Origin: Helicobacter pylori
Lineage (GTDB): Bacteria; Campylobacterota; Campylobacteria; Campylobacterales; Helicobacteraceae
Direction of reading: 5' to 3'
Length of the DNA: 64,000 bases
NCBI RefSeq assembly: GCF_030323545.1
Contig: NZ_CP122954.1
Location: 1,178,001 to 1,242,000, forward strand
A program made the translations under genes and the position numbers. Of this stretch, positions 18,154 through 27,251 are shown one piece after another (within the stretch, counting starts at the first letter, position 1; every line of letters starts with the position of its first letter). The notes under the pieces were generated by a model, which had not been told where the DNA came from, ran no database searches, and was given only the letters and a program-made list of their open reading frames with translations.

Positions 18154-19434
18154 ATGAACCCCCAACTCGCCACCAAAAAACCCTTAAAATCCCTTTTAGC
18201 CGCTAGTTCAGGCAATTTAGTGGAATGGTATGACTTTTACGCTTATGCGTTTCTCGCTCCTTATTTTGCTAAGGAATTTACCCACACGAACGACCCCACT
18301 TTAGCGCTAATTTCAGCTTTTTTGGTTTTTATGCTAGGGTTTTTCATGCGCCCTTTGGGGAGTTTGTTTTTTGGTAAATTGGGGGATAAAAAGGGGCGTA
18401 AAACTTCTATGGTGTATTCCATTATCCTTATGGCGCTAGGCTCTTTTTTGCTCGCATTGCTCCCCACTAAAGAAATCGTAGGGGAATGGGCGTTCTTGTT
18501 TTTATTATTAGCCAGGCTTTTACAGGGCTTTAGCGTGGGAGGAGAATATGGCGTGGTCGCTACTTACCTCTCTGAATTAGGCAAGAATGGCAAAAAAGGT
18601 TTTTATGGATCTTTCCAATATGTAACTTTAGTTGGAGGGCAACTCTTAGCTATTTTTTCTCTCTTTATCGTTGAAAATATTTACACGCATGAGCAAATCA
18701 GCGCGTTCGCTTGGCGTTATTTATTCGCTTTAGGGGGTATATTAGCCCTACTCTCGCTCTTTTTAAGAAATATCATGGAAGAAACCATGGATAGCAAAAC
18801 AACTTCCAAAAACACTATTAAAGAAGAAACCCAAAGAGGCAGTTTAAAGGAATTGCTCCACCATAAAAAAGCCTTAATGATAGTCTTTGGGCTAACTATG
18901 GGAGGGAGTTTGTGTTTTTATACTTTTACGGTGTATTTAAAGATCTTTTTAACCAACAGCTCATCATTCAGCCCTAAAGAAAGCAGTTTCATCATGCTTT
19001 TAGCGCTCTCTTATTTTATCTTCTTACAGCCCTTATGCGGGATGCTTGCGGATAAAATCAAACGCACCCAAATGCTGATGGTTTTTGCGATCACAGGGCT
19101 TATTGTAACGCCTGTTGTCTTTTATGGTATCAAGCATGCCACTAGCGTGTATGAAGCCCTATTTTATGAAATACTCGCATTGAGCAGCATGAGTTTTTAC
19201 ACTTGCATTGCTGGGGTCATTAAAGCGGAATTATTCCCTGAACATGTGCGAGCGCTTGGCGTGGGTTTAGCCTATGCGATTGCGAATGCGCTTTTTGGAG
19301 GGAGCGCGAGTTATGTAGCGTTGCAATTCAAACAACATGGTTTTGAAGCGGGATTTGTGGGCTATGTCATGTTGAGTATTGTTATCTTTATGGTTATGGT
19401 TATCATATTCCCTAAAAAAACCTATTTGGAATGA
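18154..19434 (+). CDS. kgtP: Alpha-ketoglutarate permease (MHS family)
   Basis: Proton-coupled dicarboxylate importer of the metabolite:H+ symporter branch of the MFS, in the inner membrane. The 426 residues give twelve hydrophobic segments. MHS marks: NLVEWYDFYAYAF at 21-33, GDKKGRKTS after helix 2 and the loop LLQGFSVGGEYG near 121. It stands alone, with 167 bases upstream holding no other gene. Substrate follows the H. pylori HP1091 annotation and could be another organic acid or betaine. Confidence 0.88.
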   Translation: MNPQLATKKPLKSLLAASSGNLVEWYDFYAYAFLAPYFAKEFTHTNDPTLALISAFLVFMLGFFMRPLGSLFFGKLGDKKGRKTSMVYSIILMALGSFLLALLPTKEIVGEWAFLFLLLARLLQGFSVGGEYGVVATYLSELGKNGKKGFYGSFQYVTLVGGQLLAIFSLFIVENIYTHEQISAFAWRYLFALGGILALLSLFLRNIMEETMDSKTTSKNTIKEETQRGSLKELLHHKKALMIVFGLTMGGSLCFYTFTVYLKIFLTNSSSFSPKESSFIMLLALSYFIFLQPLCGMLADKIKRTQMLMVFAITGLIVTPVVFYGIKHATSVYEALFYEILALSSMSFYTCIAGVIKAELFPEHVRALGVGLAYAIANALFGGSASYVALQFKQHGFEAGFVGYVMLSIVIFMVMVIIFPKKTYLE

Positions 19435-19457
19435 ATCTGTTTTTATTTAATTTTTGC

Positions 19458-19463
19458 TATAAT
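19458..19463 (+). promoter_or_regulatory. Extended -10 box of the rod-protein gene
   Basis: TTTGCTATAAT is a textbook H. pylori sigma-80 extended -10 element (TGN-TATAAT), 25 bases before the ATG at 19488. It indicates housekeeping transcription of this flagellar gene. Confidence 0.7.
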
Positions 19464-19487
19464 TTTTCTTTTTAAAAGGATTCTTGC

Positions 19488-20297
19488 ATGCAAAATGGGT
19501 ATTATGCAGCCACTGGAGCTATGGCGACACAATTTAACCGCTTGGATTTAACTTCTAATAATTTAGCTAATTTAAACACCAATGGCTTTAAAAGAGACGA
19601 TGCGGTTACGGGCGATTTTTTAAGGCTTTACCAACAATACCGAGAGCAACTGCCCTTAGAAGATCAAACCAAAGCGAGCGCGAAGTATTTAAACCGCAAT
19701 CTCAATCGTGTGCCTATTCTATCAGAAATCTATACGGATAGAAGCCTTGGCGCGTTTGAAGAAACGCATAACCCCCTAGATTTTGCCCTAACAAGCCCTA
19801 ACCTCTATTTTGCGATACAAACTAATGAGGGCGTCGCTTATACCAGAGATGGGCATTTTAGCGTGGATAAAGACGGCTTTTTAGTTACTCTTAATGGCTT
19901 TAAGGTGCTTTCACGCTCTGGCTTGAACGAAAAAGGAGGGATCATGCTCATGCCTGACGCTGAAATTGAAGTGGATCAAAATGGTGGAATCACTTTTAGG
20001 GATAATGAAGCCCAAATTCAAGCGGGCGCGTTAGCTTTAGTGAGTTTTAGCGAACCAAAAAACCTTAAAAAAATAGGGCAAAACCTTTATACTTATCAGG
20101 GCGAAGGCGTCCATCAAGTCTCTGACTCTGGCGCGTTAAGACAATCCATGCTAGAAAAAAGCAATGTCAATGCGGTGCGTGAGATGAGCGCTTTGATTGA
20201 AATCAACCGCTTTTTGGACATGTATTCTAAAGTGCTAAAAACCCACCAAGACGACATGAACGCTGAAGCGATCAACAAACTCGCTACAAAAGCTTAA
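19488..20297 (+). CDS. flgG: FlgF/FlgG-family flagellar basal-body rod protein
   Basis: Part of the flagellar rod linking MS ring and hook, secreted by the flagellar type III system without a signal peptide. The 269-residue product has the N-terminal rod signature NNLANLNTNGFKRDD (about 25-39), the central YTRDGHFSVDKDGFLV, and the C-terminal helix VNAVREMSALIEINRFLDMYSK. The H. pylori homologue (HP1092) is annotated flgG but a second FlgG exists elsewhere, so this could be the proximal-rod FlgF. AAAAGGA precedes the ATG. Confidence 0.88.
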   Translation: MQNGYYAATGAMATQFNRLDLTSNNLANLNTNGFKRDDAVTGDFLRLYQQYREQLPLEDQTKASAKYLNRNLNRVPILSEIYTDRSLGAFEETHNPLDFALTSPNLYFAIQTNEGVAYTRDGHFSVDKDGFLVTLNGFKVLSRSGLNEKGGIMLMPDAEIEVDQNGGITFRDNEAQIQAGALALVSFSEPKNLKKIGQNLYTYQGEGVHQVSDSGALRQSMLEKSNVNAVREMSALIEINRFLDMYSKVLKTHQDDMNAEAINKLATKA

Positions 20298-21007
20298 ATT
20301 TTTGGCGATTTTAAAATCCATAGGAGGGTTTTTGCGATACCCTAACTCCCTAATAACGCTTTTTTAAAAGCCTTGTTAATCTTTTTTATATAGGATTAGT
20401 TTTAAAAGAGTTTAAAGAATTAAATGCCTTTTCTTTTGTAATCGCTTGCAAAGTAGACGGTAACGCAAGCTTCTCTTTATAGCCGCTAGCTATTCAACAA
20501 TAATTCAATTTTTAATTATTTCGTTTGTTGTTTAAAAACGCTCTTTATTGTGGTATTCTGTAAGCAAGTGTCCCAATTTTGATTGTTATGGTTCTTGTGG
20601 TTTAAGCTCGTTTGTGGTAGGATATTCCCATTAAGGTTTGAGACGCTATAGTTGGTGCCGTCTCCGTAATGATTAGAGAGTGTCCCATTGGTTTCTAATT
20701 CCCTTAATGTTTTTATCGCCCCAATCAAGCTTTTTTATTATCCACTTGATTATCAGCGTTCATTTTAAGATAGAGCCATTCCAAAAGCTTGTAAAAATTT
20801 TCTTTCTGCTTCCACTAAACTAGGGTTTAAGAGCAAGTCATTCTTTTCTAATTTGATTGCGCCTTTTTAGCATAACCAACACCCTATCTAAAGAGATCTT
20901 TTTTTTTATTTATAAATGTGATTTTATATTTTTACTCCAACGCCAAGTCAATCAAAATCTGCCAATTCTCTTTATAGTGTTGGAGTTGCAACAAGCTCTT
21001 TGTGAAG
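20298..21007. other. Non-coding junction with decayed coding fragments
   Basis: No intact gene over about 700 bases. Fragments read on the minus strand around 20740-20860: KLEKNDLLLNPSLVEAERK followed in another frame by EWLYLKMNADNQVDNKK and then, again shifted, LDWGDKNIKGIRN; this looks like one gene broken by several frameshifts. A further fragment (LQHYKENWQILIDLALE) lies near 20940-20990. A 70-codon open frame at 20516-20728 has no recognisable features and is probably part of the same decay. The region separates the HP1092 and HP0355 ends of two conserved blocks. Confidence 0.55.
20321..20355. repeat. Copy 1 of an intergenic GCGATACCC element
   Basis: The segment with TTTTTGCGATACCCTAACTC resembles a second segment at 38326-38360 with TTTTGGCGATACCCTTATCC; both begin TAGG(A/G)GG and end in a CCCTTA-like run. 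The GGAGGG and CCCTAACTCCC parts could pair. Function unknown. Confidence 0.45.
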
Positions 21008-21766
21008 CTATTTTATTTGCCCTATTAAGTGGTATTCCAAAATGCTTTTTTGCTTCCTCTCGCATGCCTTAAACTCTAAATGTTTTAAGGGGTTAGCAAT
21101 GGACAAAAGATGGGGTTTTTCACTTAAATTCAATACCACCACAAGCACATAATCATGGCTATAAGTTTGTGCTTGCTCATATTCTTTTTGAGTCAATCTC
21201 AATGGCCCTTGCTTTTCCCTAATCCCCTTAACTTCCACTAAAAACGCTCGCTTGTTGGTTTGAATATAGAAGTCATACCCATCGCCAAAAAGACGCATGT
21301 CTTTTAAATGCCCACAAGAAAATATTTTGATGTTTTTATAGTGGTTTAAGAAATACAATTCGGCTTCTAAACCTGTTTCTTGCATGCTTTTATATTGGGT
21401 TTTGAGGTAAGCGTTAGGGGTAATGCCTAAATCTTTGATTCCGTATTGTTCTTGCAAAAACCATTTCACAATATGGCTAAAACCTTTAGCGTCTTCATCT
21501 TTAAACAAGCTATCAATCCATAATTTTCTATGGATATAGGCATCGCCTTTTTGCCACCAACCTTTGCGTTTGTTAGGAAAAAAATAATCAAATAAATCCA
21601 TGCGATTTTTGATAACGCCAGTCGTGTCAGCTAGGCCAATTTGGACGCAATATTCAAAAAAAGCATTTTTAGTAGAAAAGCCAAATTCTTTAATAAAATC
21701 ATTATCAAATTTCGCCAAAGCATAGCCTATGAGATTTAAAATTTCATAATTTCTATGTTTTGCCAT
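21008..21766 (-). CDS. DUF3883-type nuclease-like protein
   Basis: A 252-residue soluble protein. The C-terminal half (about 135-235) shows a DUF3883/PD-(D/E)XK-like core: TGLEAELYFLNHY, then GDGYDFYIQTNKRAFLVEVKG (Asp and the ExK-like EVKG), then LRLTQKEYEQAQTYSHDYVLVVV. Such domains occur in restriction and defence proteins. The N-terminal half (GFSTKNAFFEYCVQIGLADT) is of unknown role. It starts 15 bases upstream of the lepA end on the same strand, at the edge of a decayed junction, and may be a remnant of a larger restriction locus. No methyltransferase is nearby. Confidence 0.7.
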   Translation of the reverse strand: MAKHRNYEILNLIGYALAKFDNDFIKEFGFSTKNAFFEYCVQIGLADTTGVIKNRMDLFDYFFPNKRKGWWQKGDAYIHRKLWIDSLFKDEDAKGFSHIVKWFLQEQYGIKDLGITPNAYLKTQYKSMQETGLEAELYFLNHYKNIKIFSCGHLKDMRLFGDGYDFYIQTNKRAFLVEVKGIREKQGPLRLTQKEYEQAQTYSHDYVLVVVLNLSEKPHLLSIANPLKHLEFKACERKQKSILEYHLIGQIK

Positions 21767-21781
21767 AGACTTAGCAATGCC

Positions 21782-23572
21782 CTAATCGATCTTTAATATC
21801 GCTAAAAACGCTTCTTGGGGAAGCTCCACCTTACCGATAGCTTTCATGCGTTTCTTGCCCTCTTTTTGTTTTTCTAAAAGTTTTCTTTTCCGTGTAATAT
21901 CGCCCCCATAGCACTTAGCCGTTACATTCTTACCGACAGATTTGATCGTCTCTCTGGCGATGATTTTATTCCCCACGCTCGCTTGGATAGCGACTTCAAA
22001 AAGCTGTCTTGGGATAAGCTCTTTCATCGTTTCCACTAAAGCGCGCCCCTTTTCATACGCCTTGTTTTTATCTATAATGATAGAAAGCGCATCCACCACA
22101 TCGCCTGCCACCCTCACATCTAACTTCACCAAATGGGCCTCTCTGTTTTCTATCGGCTCATAATCAAAGCTCGCATACCCTTTAGTGCAAGATTTGAGCT
22201 TGTCATAAAAATCCATCACAATTTCGTTGCTCGGCAAGGAATAAGTGAGCATGATACGAGATTGGTTCAAATATTCCATTTTTTCTTGAATGCCTCTTTT
22301 ATTGTTCAATAACTGCATTAAATTACCCAAAAATTCACTCGGCGTGATGATCGTCGCCCTCACAAAAGGCTCTTTGATGCAAGCGATACAATTTTCAGGG
22401 GGCAATTCGCTAGGGTTTTGAACGTATTTGATGCTATTATCCGTCAAATGCACTTCATACACCACCGTGGGAGCGGTAGCGATGAGGTTAAGGCCAAATT
22501 CCCTTTCCAGCCTTTCTTTAATCACTTCCATGTGCAATAGCCCTAAAAAGCCCACCCTAAAGCCAAAGCCAAGCGCCACAGAGCTTTCAGGCTCAAAATT
22601 TAAAGCGCAATCGTTAAGCTGGAGTTTCAATAACGCTTCTCTTAAATCTTCAAACCGATCCGTTTCTATAGGGTAAAGCCCCGCAAAAACAAAGGGTTTA
22701 GCCGGCATAAAGCCTTCAATGGGTTTAGGGGTAGGGTTTTTAGCGTCTGTGAGCGTGTCGCCTACCGCAATATCCGTAACGCTTTTTAGCCCTAAACTCA
22801 CAATGCCAATCTCACCGCATTCTAAACTTTTAGTAGGGATTTTTTTCAAAGGGTTGGGGTAGTATAGCCCTAAAACGCCGTGTTTTTTACCCGTTCCCAT
22901 CACTAAAATTTCTTGCTCTGTGTTGATTCTCCCATCCATGATGCGCACCAACGCTAGCGCCCCTAAATAATTGTCAAACCATGAATCATAAATGAGCGCT
23001 TTTAAGGGAGCGTTAAAATCACCGCTAGGGGCAGGAATGGTCGTAATGATTTTTTCTAACAAATCTTTAATGCCAAGCCTGGCTTTAGCGCTCACTTCAT
23101 TAGCATTAGAGCAATCAATCCCTATCGTGTCTTCTATATCCTGTTTGACTTCTAAAACATTCGCATTGGGCAAATCAATTTTATTGATCACTGGTAAAAT
23201 TTCTAAATGGTTATCTAAAGCGATATAAGTGTTGGCGATGGTTTGCGCTTCCACGCCTTGAGTGGCATCTACCACTAATAACGCCCCTTCGCATGAACAC
23301 AAAGAGCGAGACACTTCATAGCTAAAATCCACATGCCCTGGGGTGTCAATGAGGTTTAAAACATAATCCTCCCCCTTAAAAGTGTAATTCAAGCGCACGC
23401 TTTGAGCCTTAATCGTAATGCCCCTTTCTTTTTCAATATCCATAGTGTCCATCACTTGGCTGGTCATTTCTCTGTTACTGATAGCGTTGCATTCAGAAAT
23501 CAAACAATCCGCTAAAGTGCTTTTACCATGGTCAATGTGAGCGATAATGGAAAAATTGCGGATATTTTTCAT
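21782..23572 (-). CDS. lepA: Elongation factor 4 (LepA)
   Basis: Ribosome-bound GTPase of the EF-G family that back-translocates stalled ribosomes. From the ATG at 23572 the product is 596 residues, the family length, beginning [19 protein letters not shown] with the G1 motif. DTPGHVDF (G3) and NKIDLP (G4) follow. The C-terminal LepA domain ends [15 protein letters not shown]. An alternative ATG at 23590 overlaps the dxs stop as ATGA and would add six residues; coupling could use it. Confidence 0.95.
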   Translation of the reverse strand: MKNIRNFSIIAHIDHGKSTLADCLISECNAISNREMTSQVMDTMDIEKERGITIKAQSVRLNYTFKGEDYVLNLIDTPGHVDFSYEVSRSLCSCEGALLVVDATQGVEAQTIANTYIALDNHLEILPVINKIDLPNANVLEVKQDIEDTIGIDCSNANEVSAKARLGIKDLLEKIITTIPAPSGDFNAPLKALIYDSWFDNYLGALALVRIMDGRINTEQEILVMGTGKKHGVLGLYYPNPLKKIPTKSLECGEIGIVSLGLKSVTDIAVGDTLTDAKNPTPKPIEGFMPAKPFVFAGLYPIETDRFEDLREALLKLQLNDCALNFEPESSVALGFGFRVGFLGLLHMEVIKERLEREFGLNLIATAPTVVYEVHLTDNSIKYVQNPSELPPENCIACIKEPFVRATIITPSEFLGNLMQLLNNKRGIQEKMEYLNQSRIMLTYSLPSNEIVMDFYDKLKSCTKGYASFDYEPIENREAHLVKLDVRVAGDVVDALSIIIDKNKAYEKGRALVETMKELIPRQLFEVAIQASVGNKIIARETIKSVGKNVTAKCYGGDITRKRKLLEKQKEGKKRMKAIGKVELPQEAFLAILKID

Positions 23573-23586
23573 TGGCGTCTTTTCTT

Positions 23587-25443
23587 TCATCTCTCTTGTC
23601 CTAAATCTTTTAAAATAGCGTCAGTCAAACTCTCTGTGTCTAAGCCTAAGGATTTTTCCACTAAAGCGGTGTTCCCATGCATGATAAATTCGTCAATGAT
23701 TTCAAAGCTTTTAACAGGCTTTAAAATATTTTGTTCGCTCAAAAACTCTAAAATCGCGCTAGCCACCCCCCCAAGCTTGTAATTATCGCTAAAAACATAG
23801 AGCTTTTGATAAGGGGCAACGATCGCGCTTAAATTTGGATCTAAGGGCTTTAAAAACCTGAGATCCAAAAGCGCACATTCTATGTTTTTTTCTTTTAAAG
23901 CCAGTTGGACCAAATGCGCCCGCCCCACGCCATTACCATAGCCTATGAGTAAAATTTCGCCCTCTTTTTTCAACAATTCGCTTCGCCCCAAAACAAAACC
24001 GCTAGGCTCAAAAACCCTCTCTTTTAATACAAACGACCCCCTAGGGTAGCGGAACGCGCAAGGGCTTGAATCATGCTCATTAGCAAAATACACGGCGTTT
24101 TTTAAAGTCTCATTGTCTCGTGGGGCAAAAATGACCATGTTAGGGATAGAGCGCAAATACGACACGTCTAAAAGCCCTTGGTGCGTCTCGCCATCTTCGC
24201 CCACAATCCCAGCCCTATCAATGGCTAATTTAATCGGCAAGCTAGAAATACAAGCGTCATGCACAATAGAATCATAAGCCCTTTGCAAAAAAGTAGAATA
24301 GATGCTCACAAAAGGTTTAAACCCCTCTTTAGCCATAGCACTGCTAGAAGTCAGGGCGTGTTGTTCAGCGATAGCGACATCAAAAAAGCGCAAAGGGTAA
24401 GCGTCAATGAGTTTGTCTAATCCTGTGCCGCTAGGCATCGCAGCGGTTACGCCTACGATTTTTTCATCTTTCTTGGCCAATTCTAAAAGGGTGTTAGAAT
24501 ACGCTTCAGTGGGCGATAAAGTCGCGCTTTTGGATTTTTTAGACAAGCCGGTATCCAAATCAAAAGGCCCCACCCCATGCCATTTTTCATAGCGCCCTTC
24601 AGCGATTTTATAGCCTTTGCCTTTTAAGGTTTGCGCATGGATTAGCACCGGTTCTTTAAGCTCTTTGGCTAATTTCAAGGTCTCAATAATCGCATTCAAA
24701 TCATGCCCGTTAATAGGCCCTATATAGTTAATGCCCAATTCTTCAAAAAATACGCCCGGGGTGATGAGTTTAAAAGATTCTTCAAAACGGCTCGCTAAGT
24801 AATTCACGCTTTCAGGTAAGGTACTTAAGATTTTTTTAACTTTAGAGCGGAAAGACTGGTAAAACGGGCCTTTCATCAGCTGGCTAAGGGCTTTAGATAA
24901 GGCTCCAATAGGCGTGCTGATACTCATTTCATTATCGTTCAAAATCATGATCATGGGGTATTTCCTATCGCCCAGTTCGTTTAAGGCTTCATAAAAAATC
25001 CCTGCGCTAATGCTCCCATCGCCTAATAAAGCTATAGGCATGCCTAGCGCTTGTTTCAAACAAAAAGCTTTAGCCACCCCCACGCCTATAGACACAGAAG
25101 TGGAGCTATGCCCGGCAATGAAATAATCGTATGCGCTCTCGCTGGGCTTAGTAAAGCCACTCAAACCTTTAAATTGCCTTAGAGTGCTAAAGCTTTCAAA
25201 GCGCCCGGTTAAAAGCTTGTGAGCGTAAGCTTGATGCGAAGTGTCAAAAATGAAAGGGTTTTTTTGGCAATCAAATAAGGCATGCATGCTTACAATCAGC
25301 TCCACAGCCCCTAAAGAAGAGCTTAAATGCCCCCCATTAGCGCTCACCACTTCTAAAATACGACTCCGCAGCGTTTGGCACACCAACTCCAAACCTGCAA
25401 TATCATTAGGGTTTAAATCAAAAGTTTTATTTTGCAAAATCAC
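23587..25443 (-). CDS. dxs: 1-deoxy-D-xylulose-5-phosphate synthase
   Basis: First step of the MEP isoprenoid pathway: pyruvate plus glyceraldehyde-3-phosphate to DXP, TPP-dependent. The 618 residues carry [10 protein letters not shown] (TPP, about 145), GPINGHDL, and [13 protein letters not shown] with the transketolase-type catalytic region; [15 protein letters not shown] follows. The start is GTG at 25443, overlapping the fliH stop (GTGTGA). The gene sits within a flagellar/translation operon. Confidence 0.95.
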   Translation of the reverse strand: MILQNKTFDLNPNDIAGLELVCQTLRSRILEVVSANGGHLSSSLGAVELIVSMHALFDCQKNPFIFDTSHQAYAHKLLTGRFESFSTLRQFKGLSGFTKPSESAYDYFIAGHSSTSVSIGVGVAKAFCLKQALGMPIALLGDGSISAGIFYEALNELGDRKYPMIMILNDNEMSISTPIGALSKALSQLMKGPFYQSFRSKVKKILSTLPESVNYLASRFEESFKLITPGVFFEELGINYIGPINGHDLNAIIETLKLAKELKEPVLIHAQTLKGKGYKIAEGRYEKWHGVGPFDLDTGLSKKSKSATLSPTEAYSNTLLELAKKDEKIVGVTAAMPSGTGLDKLIDAYPLRFFDVAIAEQHALTSSSAMAKEGFKPFVSIYSTFLQRAYDSIVHDACISSLPIKLAIDRAGIVGEDGETHQGLLDVSYLRSIPNMVIFAPRDNETLKNAVYFANEHDSSPCAFRYPRGSFVLKERVFEPSGFVLGRSELLKKEGEILLIGYGNGVGRAHLVQLALKEKNIECALLDLRFLKPLDPNLSAIVAPYQKLYVFSDNYKLGGVASAILEFLSEQNILKPVKSFEIIDEFIMHGNTALVEKSLGLDTESLTDAILKDLGQER

Positions 25444-26216
25444 ACCTTAAAATTTTCCAACACGCTTTCTTTGAGCGTTTTAAAGCGCTCCATTAAATTC
25501 CCATCAAGACTCCCGTTAGAGCTAGTGATCATAACGCCTCCTTTAGAAATAGCCTCATTGCTCTCTAATTTGATTTTAGAAACGTTTTGCAAACGCTCGT
25601 TTAAATAAGGGTAATCCAAGGGATTGACTTTTAAATGAATATCCGTTGCGTCTAAAACATTTTTTAAAAGCTCTTCAGCCAAAGCTAGGGCCACTTTTTG
25701 GCTGTTGTCTTCCACTTCTTTAAGGATCACTTCTTTAGCTATATCTATCGCAATCGCGCTCAGTTCCTTTTCTAAAGCCATTAAATGATCTTCTGATTTT
25801 TTCATTTTTTCATCTAAAGCCGTGATCGCATGCAAAAGCTGGTTTTTTTCTTCATTCACGCTGTGAGTGAGTTCGTTACGCATTTTTTCTTCACCCTCTT
25901 TAAAGCCGATTTTATAGCCGTCGTTTTTAGCGTTTTCAATCAAAGCTTTGCTCTCTTCTTGGGCTTTTTCAAATTGCATTTGCAATTTCACTAAATGGCT
26001 TGAAAGCTCATCGGTTTTTTTCAATAAGCAATCAATCAAATCGTTTTCTATCGCTTTTTTTTCCAAAGGCTCTTCTGGGTTAGGCGTTTCTAAAGACGCG
26101 CCATTAGGATTAGTTTTAGGGGGTAAATTTGCCATGCTCTTAAATTCGTATTTTTGAATGTCATGCTTATTCAAATGGTCTTTTTGGATCAAGTTTTTAC
26201 GGCTATTCAATGACAT
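25440..26216 (-). CDS. fliH: Flagellar export ATPase regulator FliH
   Basis: Binds and restrains the FliI ATPase in the flagellar type III export apparatus. From the ATG at 26216, preceded by GAAGAGGA, it has 258 residues; the GTG at 26228 would add four. The charged, coiled-coil middle (about 65-155) and the C-terminal FliH/HrpE domain with IAIDIAKEVILKEVEDN are typical. The short GxxxG segment of many FliH proteins is represented by GYKIGFKEGEEK (about 105). It overlaps fliG by 14 bases. Confidence 0.9.
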   Translation of the reverse strand: MSLNSRKNLIQKDHLNKHDIQKYEFKSMANLPPKTNPNGASLETPNPEEPLEKKAIENDLIDCLLKKTDELSSHLVKLQMQFEKAQEESKALIENAKNDGYKIGFKEGEEKMRNELTHSVNEEKNQLLHAITALDEKMKKSEDHLMALEKELSAIAIDIAKEVILKEVEDNSQKVALALAEELLKNVLDATDIHLKVNPLDYPYLNERLQNVSKIKLESNEAISKGGVMITSSNGSLDGNLMERFKTLKESVLENFKV

Positions 26217-27234
26217 CTTCCTCTTCACCGGTTTGGATCACGCCTTTTTCTTGCAAGCTCTGAACGATTTCAATGATCTTTCTTTGGGCCACATCCACAT
26301 CTTTGATTTTGACCGCCCCAAGATATTGCATTTCTTCTACAAACTGCTCTGCAGCCCTACTGCTCATGTTGTTTAAGAATTTATCGGTTAAATCTTTCGT
26401 GGAAGTTTTTAACGCTAAAGACAAGTCTTTTTTATCCGCTACTTTCAAAATCTCTCTGATAGCGAAATTGTCTAGTTTGGCTATGTCTTCAAAAGTAAAC
26501 ATCATTTCTTTAATCGCGCCGGCGAGCTTGTTATCCACGCTTTCAATGCGAGCGAGCGTGGTTTTGGCGCTCTTTTGGCCTAATCGGTTAAAGATTTCAG
26601 CCACCGCTCTTAAGCCACCCACTTCAATTTTATAGCTAGTGAGCGATTCTAGTTTGTTTTCTAACACCGTGGAAACCCTTTTAACCACTTGGGGCGATAT
26701 TTCGCCTAAATTCGCCATTCTAATGGAGATCTCCGCTTTCATTTCATCAGGGAAATAGCTCAAAGTTTCAGCCGCATTAGGGGCTTCCATGTGGGCTAAA
26801 ATCAAGGCAATGGTTTGAGGGTGTTCGTTAATGATGAAATCAGCGAGTTGTTGGGGTTTGATTTTGCCTAAATAAGCGAAGTTTTTTTGCGTTTGCAAGC
26901 TTTTAGTGAGTTTATCCATCACTTTTTTGGCTTCTTCGCTCCCTAAAGTCCTGGTTAAAAGCTCTCTGGCGTATTCTAAACCGCCGGTATTGATGTATTG
27001 GTTAGACTGAAAAATCGCAAAAAATTCCTCTAAAACCGCCGCACCGATCTGCTTGTCTGTGCCGTTTAATTGCACGATTTGCTTAGAAATCTCTGTAATG
27101 GAGTCAATGTCTAAATGCCTTAAAATCTCGCCTGTGGTGTCTTCGCCCACTTGAATGAGTAAAATAGCGATTTTTTCACTCATGGAAAGTTCGTCTAATT
27201 GAGCCTTTTGTTTGGGGGTAAGCTTGGTTGCCAT
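26203..27234 (-). CDS. fliG: Flagellar motor switch protein FliG
   Basis: C-ring protein that contacts MotA and transmits torque. The 343 residues contain the ARM-like middle with EHPQTIALILAHM (about 130-142), the MFxF-type motif MMFTFEDIA (about 246) and the C-terminal charged helix (IREILKVADKKDLSLAL) that engages the stator. It lies 17 bases after fliF. Confidence 0.97.
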   Translation of the reverse strand: MATKLTPKQKAQLDELSMSEKIAILLIQVGEDTTGEILRHLDIDSITEISKQIVQLNGTDKQIGAAVLEEFFAIFQSNQYINTGGLEYARELLTRTLGSEEAKKVMDKLTKSLQTQKNFAYLGKIKPQQLADFIINEHPQTIALILAHMEAPNAAETLSYFPDEMKAEISIRMANLGEISPQVVKRVSTVLENKLESLTSYKIEVGGLRAVAEIFNRLGQKSAKTTLARIESVDNKLAGAIKEMMFTFEDIAKLDNFAIREILKVADKKDLSLALKTSTKDLTDKFLNNMSSRAAEQFVEEMQYLGAVKIKDVDVAQRKIIEIVQSLQEKGVIQTGEEEDVIE

Positions 27235-27251
27235 TTTTAACCTTTTATCTT

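Noticed and set aside
20360-20490. Possible AapA-type toxin peptide
   Set aside because: The open codons here do not match the conserved AapA pattern and no start codon with a ribosome-binding site is present.
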